Shown here piece after piece: positions 1 through 9,304 of a stretch of DNA of 64,000 nt. The stretch is from Symsagittifera roscoffensis (lineage: Eukaryota > Xenacoelomorpha > Acoela > Convolutidae), in NCBI RefSeq assembly GCF_963678635.1, contig NC_087064.1:70307465-70371464 (forward strand), given 5' to 3'. The notes under the pieces were generated by a model, which saw nothing but the letters and a program-made list of their open reading frames with translations, had not been told where the DNA came from and did not search any database. The position numbers and the translations under genes are program-made. Positions within the stretch are counted from its first letter, which is position 1; the number at the start of each line of letters is the position of its first letter.

Positions 1-210
1 TCAACCGTTAAACCTTCGGTTGCCCCAAAATATTCACACATGGATTACCAAACATACAGACCCATGACAATACCGCCAAAAACACGCAAAACGTTCACTA
101 GAAACAACTTTGCAGACCATAATTATAATTACACACATCCATCAAAAACAAATTATTAACCACGAAAAATTTTTAGTAATTATACAAGATCTCGAAACTG
201 GGATAACCCA

Positions 211-3200
211 ATGGCACCACCTAATTCAGTAAATTTCCAAACAAATTTACATCCTCCACAGGATCGTAGTGAAAACTATCCATTTTTTCAACAAAATAAA
301 AATAAAAAACAAACATCTTATCAAATGGATTACTTATCCTCAGATGATGATTTCTTACAACCAGATATATTTACACCCTATAATCAAGAATATCGTGGAC
401 AAGGAATACAGAAATCACATACATATAATAGAATTTTTTCTCCACAACCAATAGATACACAAAACCAACAACCAATTCAACAACAAAACCCAATTAATAC
501 ACAATCTTTTCAACCAATTCAGCAACAAAACCCAATGATTGCAAACTCGTACCAACCAGCACAAATGCAAAATGAAATACCACGCCCATATTATCTTCAA
601 CAACACGAAATAACAAGAAATCAACTTTCAAATTTTTCTCAAATGCCAAATGCAGCAGAATCATTACAAATGACGATGAATCCATACCTTATGGGTGGAT
701 CATCAATAACATCAAATAAACCTTTAATGGTATTCACAGGAACAGACCCTGAATATTCTGTAGAAGACTATTTAAATGCAGTCACAGCAAATTTGATTTT
801 AAATATAGGACCTGAACCAATTAATACGCCACTACATCAAAACTGGATACATCGACGCACAGCGTTAATACAAACAACTCTAGATGGCGCAGCCCAAAAA
901 TGGTTTTCAGTATTGCCTATAGAAATAAAATCAAATTGGAAAAGGTTTACACAAGAATTTTCAAAAATGTTTGACTCCGAAAGAAACAAACAACAACAAA
1001 GAGTTTTATGTAATGAAATACGCAGATTACCAAACGAAACCATCAAGCAATTAGCAGTACGAATCGAAACACTAGTTCGAAAAGCATATTCATTAAATAC
1101 ACATGACTATAAAAACACAAAGATGACAGAAATCTTAATGATGACCTTAACACCACAATTAAGGAAAATAGCAATAAAAAAGAGAGCATCCCATCCTTCG
1201 TCAATTCGAGAACCCGATTTAGATTTTCGAAAACTAGTAGACAAACTAGAACAAGCAGAAATCACAATGAAACTCGAAGAAACGGAAAATCTGAAATTAC
1301 AATACGTTAACAGAATTGAAACAGCTTCCACAAATATAAACAATATACAGGAATCAGATACAGACCTCGTTGAAAAAATCACTGAAATACTCAATATTTA
1401 CGAAAAACACCCAAACTTTAAAGGCAAACCATCTTTCAAAAAATGGTGTAATTATTGCCGACGATACGGACATAGTATTTCTGAATGTAGACAAAAACAG
1501 CAAGACAATCAAAATAAACCTCAAAAATATAAAGAACCAAATAAATCATTCTACCAATACATGAAAAAAGATCAAAATCTACCGAACAAAACAGTCTACA
1601 GCAACAACAGTTCAGGAAAACCACTCCCGAACAATACAAATTATACAAGAAATCAATCACCATATAACTCAAGTTATAGAGGAAGATCACCAGAACGAAG
1701 AAACACGCAAAATTCATCACAAAATCACTACAATAGACCAAATAGTCGAAATAACTATTCCAGATCAAATTCAAATACACAACGATTTGTTTCTAGATCT
1801 AATTCCCAATCAAGAAATAATTACTACCCAAACAATCAATCACGAAATTCATCATACAATAGGAATAGAAACTACTCCAATAATCGGAATAGAAGTTATT
1901 CAAACAACCGAAACCAGAATTACCCGAACAATCAATCAAGGAATAACTCATATAATAGATCAAACTATAACAGACCAAACAATAATTACCAAAACAGATC
2001 GCGAAATAATTCACAAAATCGACATTCAAGTTATAATAATCGTTATAGAAATTATTCCCAATCACCACACCGGAATAATAATAACTATAATAATTCTAAT
2101 AATCGCCACAGAAGTAGTACACCTAAACATCAAAGACATATTAATCAAGTACAATCTAATCCAGAAACAACATCAGACTCTCCAGGTATTGATGACACAG
2201 TAACTGATACGTTACAACTCAATCAAATAAACTGTGGATCATCAGATTCAGAAAGCGATGCAGAAAACACTCTCTCCATCAATATGATAAAAGTCGAAAA
2301 TGACTATGAACCTGTTATATATGAACAACCTTTTTCATCACACATATATGAGAATCAATCAGAACTCCTTCACAATTATTATATTGAACCCGTCCATTCC
2401 ACACCGACGACACAAAAAACTAATGAAATTAACACTACAAATCAACCCAATGAGAACGAAAAAACAAAATGCTTGAATACAAATCACATCTATCAAAACA
2501 TACAAAAAGAACAACCCAAAGAAAAAATTTGGACTATACCATTTCTTTTAGAAAGTCCAAGAAGCAAAGAATTTCAACCACCAGATCTTGAAATTGATTT
2601 TTTAATTGATTCAGGAGCAGAATCAAATATAATAAACATTCCCACATGGAATGAAATAAAAACCTTACACCCAAAGCTAACACCTCTTGAAACCTCCAGC
2701 AAACTAGCAACAGCACAAGGATCAACATTAATAAACTACGGAAAAATTCAATTATTTCTTCTCCCCACAAGAACAATGGAGCAAAACAAAATTTTAACCA
2801 AACCATTTAAACAAATATTCCATATCACTGATATTAAACACAATATCATTGGAATACCATTTATCTCTAAATATATACCAACAATCAACATCTTGAATAG
2901 TAAAATATTAATCAAAGATAAATATACAAAAACAAAAGACACATCCCTAACATTTTTTCAAAGATTAAATAAACAACCACCATTCTTTTCAAAATTCTAT
3001 CCAATATATAACCAACAAAGAAAACACTTGAAACCACTATCAGGAAACATATACAATTTTTCAATAAAGCAAGTTCACCAATATGATAAAAAACAAAACA
3101 AACAAAAATTTTATATGTCAGATTTTGAATTCAAACCTATTCATAAATTTTTCAAAATCACAATCTCATCAATAAAATATTTGAAAAACTCGAATTCAGA

Positions 3201-3405
3201 TATTATTTCCTTACATGTATACAACAATACACCTTACCAAGTAACATTACCCTTAGGACTTTTAGGCTATTGCGAAACCAACGCTACAATATCACCAATA
3301 CACGAAAAAGCATATCGTGTAAATAATATACTCCAATTACTAGATATTTGCCAATCCACAATTCTTAATGAAGAATTATCTATAAATAGTATAATAAGTA
3401 ACTAA
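211..3405 (+). CDS. gag-pro: Gag polyprotein with C-terminal aspartic protease
   Basis: 1064 codons. The ATG at 211 is the first in frame and lies in a good context (cccaATGG). Residues 1-150 are Q/N/P-rich. Residues about 165-380 look like a Ty3/gypsy capsid domain. A CCHC zinc knuckle (CX2CX4HX4C) lies at residues 413-426. Residues about 430-660 are a low-complexity N/R/S/Y-rich tract, probably nucleic-acid binding. The retropepsin motif DSGA is at residues 800-803, with a hydrophobic I-I-G flap-type segment about 80 residues later. The protein ends at TAA 3403-3405. The following 93 bases remain open in the same frame up to the ATG of the RT ORF, so only this one stop separates protease from RT. 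It could be a programmed readthrough stop or a mutation. Confidence 0.88.
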   Translation: MAPPNSVNFQTNLHPPQDRSENYPFFQQNKNKKQTSYQMDYLSSDDDFLQPDIFTPYNQEYRGQGIQKSHTYNRIFSPQPIDTQNQQPIQQQNPINTQSFQPIQQQNPMIANSYQPAQMQNEIPRPYYLQQHEITRNQLSNFSQMPNAAESLQMTMNPYLMGGSSITSNKPLMVFTGTDPEYSVEDYLNAVTANLILNIGPEPINTPLHQNWIHRRTALIQTTLDGAAQKWFSVLPIEIKSNWKRFTQEFSKMFDSERNKQQQRVLCNEIRRLPNETIKQLAVRIETLVRKAYSLNTHDYKNTKMTEILMMTLTPQLRKIAIKKRASHPSSIREPDLDFRKLVDKLEQAEITMKLEETENLKLQYVNRIETASTNINNIQESDTDLVEKITEILNIYEKHPNFKGKPSFKKWCNYCRRYGHSISECRQKQQDNQNKPQKYKEPNKSFYQYMKKDQNLPNKTVYSNNSSGKPLPNNTNYTRNQSPYNSSYRGRSPERRNTQNSSQNHYNRPNSRNNYSRSNSNTQRFVSRSNSQSRNNYYPNNQSRNSSYNRNRNYSNNRNRSYSNNRNQNYPNNQSRNNSYNRSNYNRPNNNYQNRSRNNSQNRHSSYNNRYRNYSQSPHRNNNNYNNSNNRHRSSTPKHQRHINQVQSNPETTSDSPGIDDTVTDTLQLNQINCGSSDSESDAENTLSINMIKVENDYEPVIYEQPFSSHIYENQSELLHNYYIEPVHSTPTTQKTNEINTTNQPNENEKTKCLNTNHIYQNIQKEQPKEKIWTIPFLLESPRSKEFQPPDLEIDFLIDSGAESNIINIPTWNEIKTLHPKLTPLETSSKLATAQGSTLINYGKIQLFLLPTRTMEQNKILTKPFKQIFHITDIKHNIIGIPFISKYIPTINILNSKILIKDKYTKTKDTSLTFFQRLNKQPPFFSKFYPIYNQQRKHLKPLSGNIYNFSIKQVHQYDKKQNKQKFYMSDFEFKPIHKFFKITISSIKYLKNSNSDIISLHVYNNTPYQVTLPLGLLGYCETNATISPIHEKAYRVNNILQLLDICQSTILNEELSINSIISN

Positions 3406-3498
3406 AACAGAAATACGGATTATTTAACAAAAACCCCATATTTCAAACCTACATTCAACATAAGTAACTACACAGAGAGTCAACAGAAATTTTTAACA

Positions 3499-5778
3499 AT
3501 GTTTAATTTCCAACATTCACAAATAACACAAGACGAATTTGAAAAACTAGCAAAACAGCTAATTAAATATTCATCAGTCTATGCAACATCCAAATTTGAT
3601 GTTGGCAAAATCAGCTCATCACTACATCTCCCATTAAAACCAGACGCAGTTTTCAAAAAACAAAGAGCAAGTAAAGTACCAATTCACTTACACGATAAAG
3701 TGAACAGATTACTCGACATTTTAGAACAATACAACATTATATCACCAGTAAACAAAGAGGAACAACCAAAAGGCAACACATTTATCAACCCTGTTATCAT
3801 TCTAGCCAAAGGAGAATCATTAAAAATTGTTCTCGATGCTAGATACATCAACTCACTAATAGATGAATCAAAGTGTAATTGGCCCATTGAACCAATACAA
3901 GTTATTTTAACAAAAATAAACGGAAAATACTTTACCACCGCCGATATGAATAGTGCATATAATCAAATGCCATTAGATGAACAATCACGACGCTTAACAC
4001 AATTTGTTATTGGAAACCAACAATACGAATTCAACCGCTTATTCTATGGAATATCCATAGGACCAGCAGCATTTTCAGCTTTTATGAGCAAAATTTTTCG
4101 ACCACTAATACTCAAGAAAAATGCAATCACCTATTTAGACGATGTTTTTATGCAATCACAGACAAAAGAGGAAATGTTCAATGTTTTAGAACAATATCAC
4201 CAAATACTTCAGAACGAAAATCTGAAGGCCGCCCCCGATAAATCACACTTCTTTTTGACAAAAGTTAAATTCTTAGGACATAATATAGAAAGAAAAACAA
4301 TCACTCCATTGAAATCACGTATAGACGCTATTCAAAAACTCCAACCACCAACAAATAAAAAGAAAATCCAAGAATTCCTTGGAATGTTGAACTTTTTAAG
4401 CAAATATGTTTATAAAATGCAATTATATCTACGACCATTCTATAACATACTTAGACAACAAAATAATTTTGAATGGAATACAGAACATCAAGCACGATTT
4501 GAAGAAATTAAAAAACTTCTAACTGAACAAATTTCAAACACAATTCCAGATTCAAATCAACGATTTTATGCAATGTGCGATGCTTCGAACTTTGGCATCG
4601 GCGCAGCATTATTACAATCACATAATAGTACAAATAAAATGAACCTCATATCAGCAATTTCTCGATTATTCACTCAAGCAGAGCTAAGACTCTCAACTCT
4701 AATGAGAGAATGTACAGCCATAATATATACACTAACAGAATATGAATTTCTGATACTTGGATCAAAACATCCCACAGTTCTATTCACAGACCATAAGCCA
4801 ATCATCTTTCTTTTTACACAAAAGTCTAATCCAAACCACCGAATTTATAGATTTCAACTCATTTTAATGAAATTCCCAAACTTACATATAGTTTGGACCG
4901 CAGGAAAAAATCTTGCATTACCAGACACCTTAAGTCGAAATACGCCACCTGAATTACTTACACGTAAAACCACAGTCGAAATACCCAAAAACATAAAATT
5001 CTATCTTGCAGAAAATGAAACATCACCCCGATTGGAATGCAAATATGCAGTAAAAACTGACGTTGAACAATCACAAATAAATAATTTACAACATTTCCCA
5101 CTTTATTTAGATTGTCAAAATAATCACTATGAAGTTGATCTACTTGGAACATCAACTTTTAAACCAATCCCATATTCACAATGGATAAAAAATAACACCC
5201 AACAAAAAAGAATAAAACAACACCCGCCTAAAAAAGACCATTTTCCACTAATTGAAAAAGAAAATTTAACTGATAAAATAAACTTATCAGGACCACAAAC
5301 AAACGATTCAAAATACACAATAAATCAAGTTTTTGACCTCCATGACCCACTTGACACAATACCCTTATCTAAATTAGAAATTGAAATCATTTTTCTCCCC
5401 CCAACAGAAACAATTACAATTTCAACACTGAAACAATATCAAAACCTTGACCCAGTAATTCGACAACTGAAATCATGGCACAAATATAAAACTAAACCTA
5501 TCAAAGCAGATTCAACTATTCTAGGAAACAAAACACTCCTCCGATATTTTCGAAAATTCAATAATACAACAATTAACGAAAACACAGACCTTCTAGAATA
5601 CAAACTAAATGAATCTACAGTTCCCTGTCTCCCTTTAAGTATGATTCTTATAGCTTTTAATATTTCACATACACAAAATATTAAAGGACACTCTGGATCA
5701 GAAAAAACATATTCAAATTTTGTACAAAACTTTTTATTTCCCAAATGCACCAATTTGGATAAAAGTACTATGCAATGA
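3499..5778 (+). CDS. pol: Reverse transcriptase-RNase H, start of integrase
   Basis: 759 codons from the ATG at 3499. The frame is actually open from 3406, directly after the gag-protease stop. The RT palm carries a TADMNSAY motif (first catalytic Asp) and the YLDD box at residues 212-215. A thumb/connection region leads to RNase H, with the first Asp at about residue 361 (CDAS), a Glu in a MREC motif and TDHKP at about residue 431. A linker of about 200 residues, weakly conserved by eye, leads to the H-H half of the integrase zinc-binding domain. The frame then breaks: the C-C half and catalytic core continue in another frame from about 5745. The gene copies element RNA into DNA. Family assignment to Ty3/gypsy rests on domain order. 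Confidence 0.9.
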   Translation: MFNFQHSQITQDEFEKLAKQLIKYSSVYATSKFDVGKISSSLHLPLKPDAVFKKQRASKVPIHLHDKVNRLLDILEQYNIISPVNKEEQPKGNTFINPVIILAKGESLKIVLDARYINSLIDESKCNWPIEPIQVILTKINGKYFTTADMNSAYNQMPLDEQSRRLTQFVIGNQQYEFNRLFYGISIGPAAFSAFMSKIFRPLILKKNAITYLDDVFMQSQTKEEMFNVLEQYHQILQNENLKAAPDKSHFFLTKVKFLGHNIERKTITPLKSRIDAIQKLQPPTNKKKIQEFLGMLNFLSKYVYKMQLYLRPFYNILRQQNNFEWNTEHQARFEEIKKLLTEQISNTIPDSNQRFYAMCDASNFGIGAALLQSHNSTNKMNLISAISRLFTQAELRLSTLMRECTAIIYTLTEYEFLILGSKHPTVLFTDHKPIIFLFTQKSNPNHRIYRFQLILMKFPNLHIVWTAGKNLALPDTLSRNTPPELLTRKTTVEIPKNIKFYLAENETSPRLECKYAVKTDVEQSQINNLQHFPLYLDCQNNHYEVDLLGTSTFKPIPYSQWIKNNTQQKRIKQHPPKKDHFPLIEKENLTDKINLSGPQTNDSKYTINQVFDLHDPLDTIPLSKLEIEIIFLPPTETITISTLKQYQNLDPVIRQLKSWHKYKTKPIKADSTILGNKTLLRYFRKFNNTTINENTDLLEYKLNESTVPCLPLSMILIAFNISHTQNIKGHSGSEKTYSNFVQNFLFPKCTNLDKSTMQ

Positions 5779-7138
5779 CTGTATAGTATGTCAACTAAAT
5801 AAACCTTACCCAAATCAAAAACAAATAGCACAAAAACAAGATTTTAAAGGACAAAGTTTGTACTTTAATCATCGTATCTCATTTGATACCAAAGGACCAA
5901 TTTCACCCTCATCCGAAGGAAACTCCTACATTATGGTAATTGTTGACGCATTTACACATTATGTAGCACTTAACCCAGTACCACATTGTAACGCTTATTA
6001 CGCTTACACAACACTCTATGAACACTGGATAGCAAAATTCGGACTACCAGAAATTTTAGTTACAGACAACGGTACAGAATTCATAAATAATGAAATCATC
6101 ACACTATGTCATTTATATAACATTAAACACAAACCACGTACATCTCACGCACCTTGGACAAACGGCTTAGTCGAAGGTATGAACCGTTCATTACAAGAAT
6201 ATCTCAGATGTATCATCAATGGAAATGATACAAGATATACCGAATGGTCAGCAGATGTAAAACTATTTCCCTTAGCATATAATTCACAAATCACGACAAC
6301 TTTAGGAATGTCACCATATGAAATGGTTTTTAACCAAAAGCCACGCAAACCAATAATGTTTACAGCAAACTCTCATAAAAACGCACAAGGTTATTGTCAA
6401 CCAAATAAAGACTCAATTTCTTATAACCTACCATTACATACACACGATGAAGATCATTTTCATCACCCACAAATTCTTAAATTAGCCTCCGGTACACACA
6501 CCGAATGGATTTTAAACAGAGATAAAAAACACAATGAAATTTACCAAAAGGTAACAAAAAAGTTGTTACAAAGGCAAAATATTAATGAACAAATAAATTC
6601 ACGCTTTACACCAGCCTCCGATTTAAAAATTGGAACATTTGTTTTAATACCCAATTTTAATACTCAAAAAGGAATTTCAAAAAAGTTACAACCCCTTCGT
6701 AAAGGACCATACCAAATAATTGCAAAACCCACTGATGTCACATATAAAATCACCGACTCAGATAAAAAAGAAATCGTTCAACACCGAAATAACCTATTAC
6801 CTTATTATCCAAAAGAATACGCACTCCGCGAACTAACTCAATTATATTCTTTTACAGGTTTAAAAGTTATTCAAAATGACCCACATACGGACAACATAAC
6901 AAAGGAACAAAATGATATTCACCTCGGAAATCAAAATACAAAATCAAACACCACAAAAAACAATACAAAAAATCTCGATCAAAATACATCTCAAAAAGAA
7001 AGAAAAAATAGAAAAATGACAGAACAAATAATACCCCAAGAACACAAATCGACAAATCAGAACATAGAGAGTCTTCACGACTTAGAAATCAACCACGTAA
7101 AAATTATAAAGTATTCATCCCACAATCTAAAATATTAA
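5720..7138 (+). CDS. Integrase (frameshifted from upstream pol)
   Basis: The listed start overlaps the RT ORF by 59 bp in a different frame. True homology begins near 5745, with the Cys pair (CNDCIVC) completing the HHCC zinc finger whose histidines are in the upstream frame. The catalytic triad is visible at D56, D116 and E152 of this ORF, giving the canonical D,D(35)E spacing. The C-terminal region (residues about 285-375) resembles the gypsy integrase tail with a GPYQI motif. Residues beyond about 390 are N/K/T-rich and may be an extension or tail. A single indel in the zinc finger is the simplest explanation for the frame change. No slippery heptamer is obvious there, so programmed frameshifting is unlikely. 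Confidence 0.87.
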   Translation: MYKTFYFPNAPIWIKVLCNDCIVCQLNKPYPNQKQIAQKQDFKGQSLYFNHRISFDTKGPISPSSEGNSYIMVIVDAFTHYVALNPVPHCNAYYAYTTLYEHWIAKFGLPEILVTDNGTEFINNEIITLCHLYNIKHKPRTSHAPWTNGLVEGMNRSLQEYLRCIINGNDTRYTEWSADVKLFPLAYNSQITTTLGMSPYEMVFNQKPRKPIMFTANSHKNAQGYCQPNKDSISYNLPLHTHDEDHFHHPQILKLASGTHTEWILNRDKKHNEIYQKVTKKLLQRQNINEQINSRFTPASDLKIGTFVLIPNFNTQKGISKKLQPLRKGPYQIIAKPTDVTYKITDSDKKEIVQHRNNLLPYYPKEYALRELTQLYSFTGLKVIQNDPHTDNITKEQNDIHLGNQNTKSNTTKNNTKNLDQNTSQKERKNRKMTEQIIPQEHKSTNQNIESLHDLEINHVKIIKYSSHNLKY

Positions 7139-7760
7139 AGAAAGTTGAATTTCAAAAACAACCTTAATTCTACATTTAATAATCTTTGCACCTCTGAAAC
7201 ATTTTACACTTTCAATTTTCAAGATAACATGCTGACAAACACGCAGCGATTCTAGTTCAAAATTAGCCAATAGGATTCATCCAATCCGTCACCTTCTATA
7301 ACTTTAACACAAACCAACTAGACGAAAAATATTAAACTCCAGGCATATCTATAACTATAACTCTACGACCTCCAGGTCAAAAATAAGCAAACCACTCCAA
7401 CTTGACAACTAAAATAAATATCACCATAATATCATAACCCTCCCTTATCTAATAAACCAAAGATCAACAATATTTCCCCAACTCAGACCTGAAATATCCC
7501 CCAAACAAATATGTTAAATTAGCCTAAAGTAAAAGAACGACCATTTTATTTAGCCTAAAGTATAAAAATCTCAAAAATACCCCAGATCATTTGACAAATG
7601 AAAATAAAGACAAAGAAGACCTCCCGATCACCATAAAAATTGCCCCCAACAATTTTTTACAAAACTCAACCCACTTGTCAAAAAACTAATAAATAATCCG
7701 ACCACACTTGAAAATTGCCCCAAACAACAAAAAATATTCGATCACGAAGCCATTTCTTAA
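7139..7760 (+). other. AT-rich spacer between integrase and accessory ORFs
   Basis: No ORF above about 40 codons is convincing. A short motif, TTAGCCTAAAGTA, occurs twice about 34 bp apart (near 7518 and 7552). Subgenomic splicing signals could lie here, but none stands out. Confidence 0.5.
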
Positions 7761-8009
7761 ATGCTCTTCTATCAAACAGTCACTAAAATTATCACAAACC
7801 TCAAACAATTTTTTAAGATACTTGAAACTTTCATAATATTTCTTTTTGATATCCTTGAATCTTTTCTAATACTCTTAATCGTTTTTTGTAATATTTTTTT
7901 AATTTTCTACACTATATTCGAACTATTTCTCCAACTTTCAAAACCCTTGATTATATCCACAGGTACGATTTATAAAACTTGTCTAAATGATACGAACTAT
8001 TTTCAGTAG
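7761..8009 (+). CDS. Small hydrophobic membrane ORF A
   Basis: 82 codons from an ATG. Residues about 22-62 are almost continuously hydrophobic (runs of F, I and L), compatible with one long or two short membrane segments, flanked by short polar ends. It lies between integrase and a P/S/T-rich ORF, where complex retroviruses keep accessory genes. Its end overlaps the next small membrane ORF by 23 bp in another frame. I recognise no family. AT-rich DNA makes hydrophobic ORFs by chance, so this is a tentative gene. Confidence 0.35.
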   Translation: MLFYQTVTKIITNLKQFFKILETFIIFLFDILESFLILLIVFCNIFLIFYTIFELFLQLSKPLIISTGTIYKTCLNDTNYFQ

Positions 8010-8163
8010 AACTGATATTTTTCTACTATTTGTAATTTTCATAACATTTCTATCATCCCTCATTTTGACCATATGCAAATGTATAAAGAAAGCAGTCATC
8101 ACATTTGCTCTAGCAACAATCCTCCTAATTCTTTTCTTAGAAGAATACTATAATAAACATTAA
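7987..8163 (+). CDS. Small hydrophobic membrane ORF B
   Basis: 58 codons from ATG 7987 to TAA 8161-8163, overlapping ORF A. It has two predicted membrane-spanning stretches (residues about 10-28 and 35-50) separated by a Cys/Lys turn (CKCIKK), and ends in an acidic/polar tail. The helix-loop-helix topology resembles viroporin-like proteins in general shape only. No sequence family is recognised. Confidence 0.35.
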   Translation: MIRTIFSRTDIFLLFVIFITFLSSLILTICKCIKKAVITFALATILLILFLEEYYNKH

Positions 8164-8183
8164 CTTTTTCACTAAAAGAATAG

Positions 8184-9278
8184 ACCAAAAAGCTATCAAA
8201 AATTGCTACCCAAAAGTCACAAAGTCAGTCTTCACCGACATCATCCCAAGATAACCCAACAACACCTTCAACTACCCATAATCCTCAAACATCTACACGA
8301 ATTTCCTTTCAAGATAATCCATACACTTTTGAAGAACGACACGCTCGTTTATCAGAACCACTAGAACCAGTTCAACGACAAGCACCTCTAAGCGAACCAA
8401 CATATAACTTATACCCAACACTACCACAAGAATTAAGTAGAATAAGAAATCCTAGTCAAAACCAAAATACAGTCGAAATAAATAGACAAATTATACATCC
8501 TCGACGAAACAGAAATTTTCAAACTCCCCGAGTTCATTTTGACATACCTCAATCCCCATCACAAAACACTCCAGAAAACCCCATTGGTACATTACCAGAA
8601 ACCCCTACGCTTCTTTCACAACGTAGCACCTCAAGCCTACCATCAGATTACTTAGGTTCAACACCAACATCTGAACAAATACGTGAAAATCCCTTTAACC
8701 CCCCAAACCAGGCATCACGACTACCATATTGGACAACACATTCATTTACACAAGGTGAATTAAATTTAGTCAATGATCCAATAGATATTTCTACGGATAC
8801 AACAACATCCTCATCACTACCAGAAACATTATCACTACCATCAACACCATCAATAAGCCAGATTTCACCACCACCTTTTAACTTAAATTTTCCAAATAAT
8901 CTCGACGCCAGATATCGAGAACAATCATCAACAAATATCCCTTTAAGACTAGATTGGAATACATTTACAGCCCCTCCACCATTATTTGGACAACATCTAG
9001 AAAGTAATCGCCTTCACAACTGGGCACTTAATAGATTACAATACCGACAAGACATTCACGACGATATCCGTGATCACAATATCCAAATACTCCAACAAAA
9101 CAGTTTACAATTAAAGTTTGAAATCACAGTTAAATTAAACAACATTACTCAACATCCCTACCCATTAAACCCACCAAACATAACAGCCCAATCATTACCA
9201 CCACCATTTATAACCACTGAAGTAATATATAAATACGACAGATATACCAAAAAGACAATTGGTTACATCACATTTTAG
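8184..9278 (+). CDS. P/S/T-rich ORF without an ATG, unknown function
   Basis: 364 sense codons are open from just after a TAG (8181) to TAG 9276-9278, with no ATG, GTG or TTG suitable as a start. Codon content looks protein-like: S/T/P/Q-rich over about the first 240 residues, then a more compact segment with alternating hydrophobic and charged residues. The absence of a start suggests that the ORF is reached by splicing (a weak AG lies at 8182-8183), by frameshifting from the small membrane ORFs, or by non-AUG initiation. Alternatively a start was lost by mutation. It ends 26 bp before the envelope-like signal peptide. No family is recognised. Confidence 0.55.
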   Translation, partial: TKKLSKIATQKSQSQSSPTSSQDNPTTPSTTHNPQTSTRISFQDNPYTFEERHARLSEPLEPVQRQAPLSEPTYNLYPTLPQELSRIRNPSQNQNTVEINRQIIHPRRNRNFQTPRVHFDIPQSPSQNTPENPIGTLPETPTLLSQRSTSSLPSDYLGSTPTSEQIRENPFNPPNQASRLPYWTTHSFTQGELNLVNDPIDISTDTTTSSSLPETLSLPSTPSISQISPPPFNLNFPNNLDARYREQSSTNIPLRLDWNTFTAPPPLFGQHLESNRLHNWALNRLQYRQDIHDDIRDHNIQILQQNSLQLKFEITVKLNNITQHPYPLNPPNITAQSLPPPFITTEVIYKYDRYTKKTIGYITF

Positions 9279-9304
9279 AACCCATACTCAGGATTATCAT
9301 ACAC

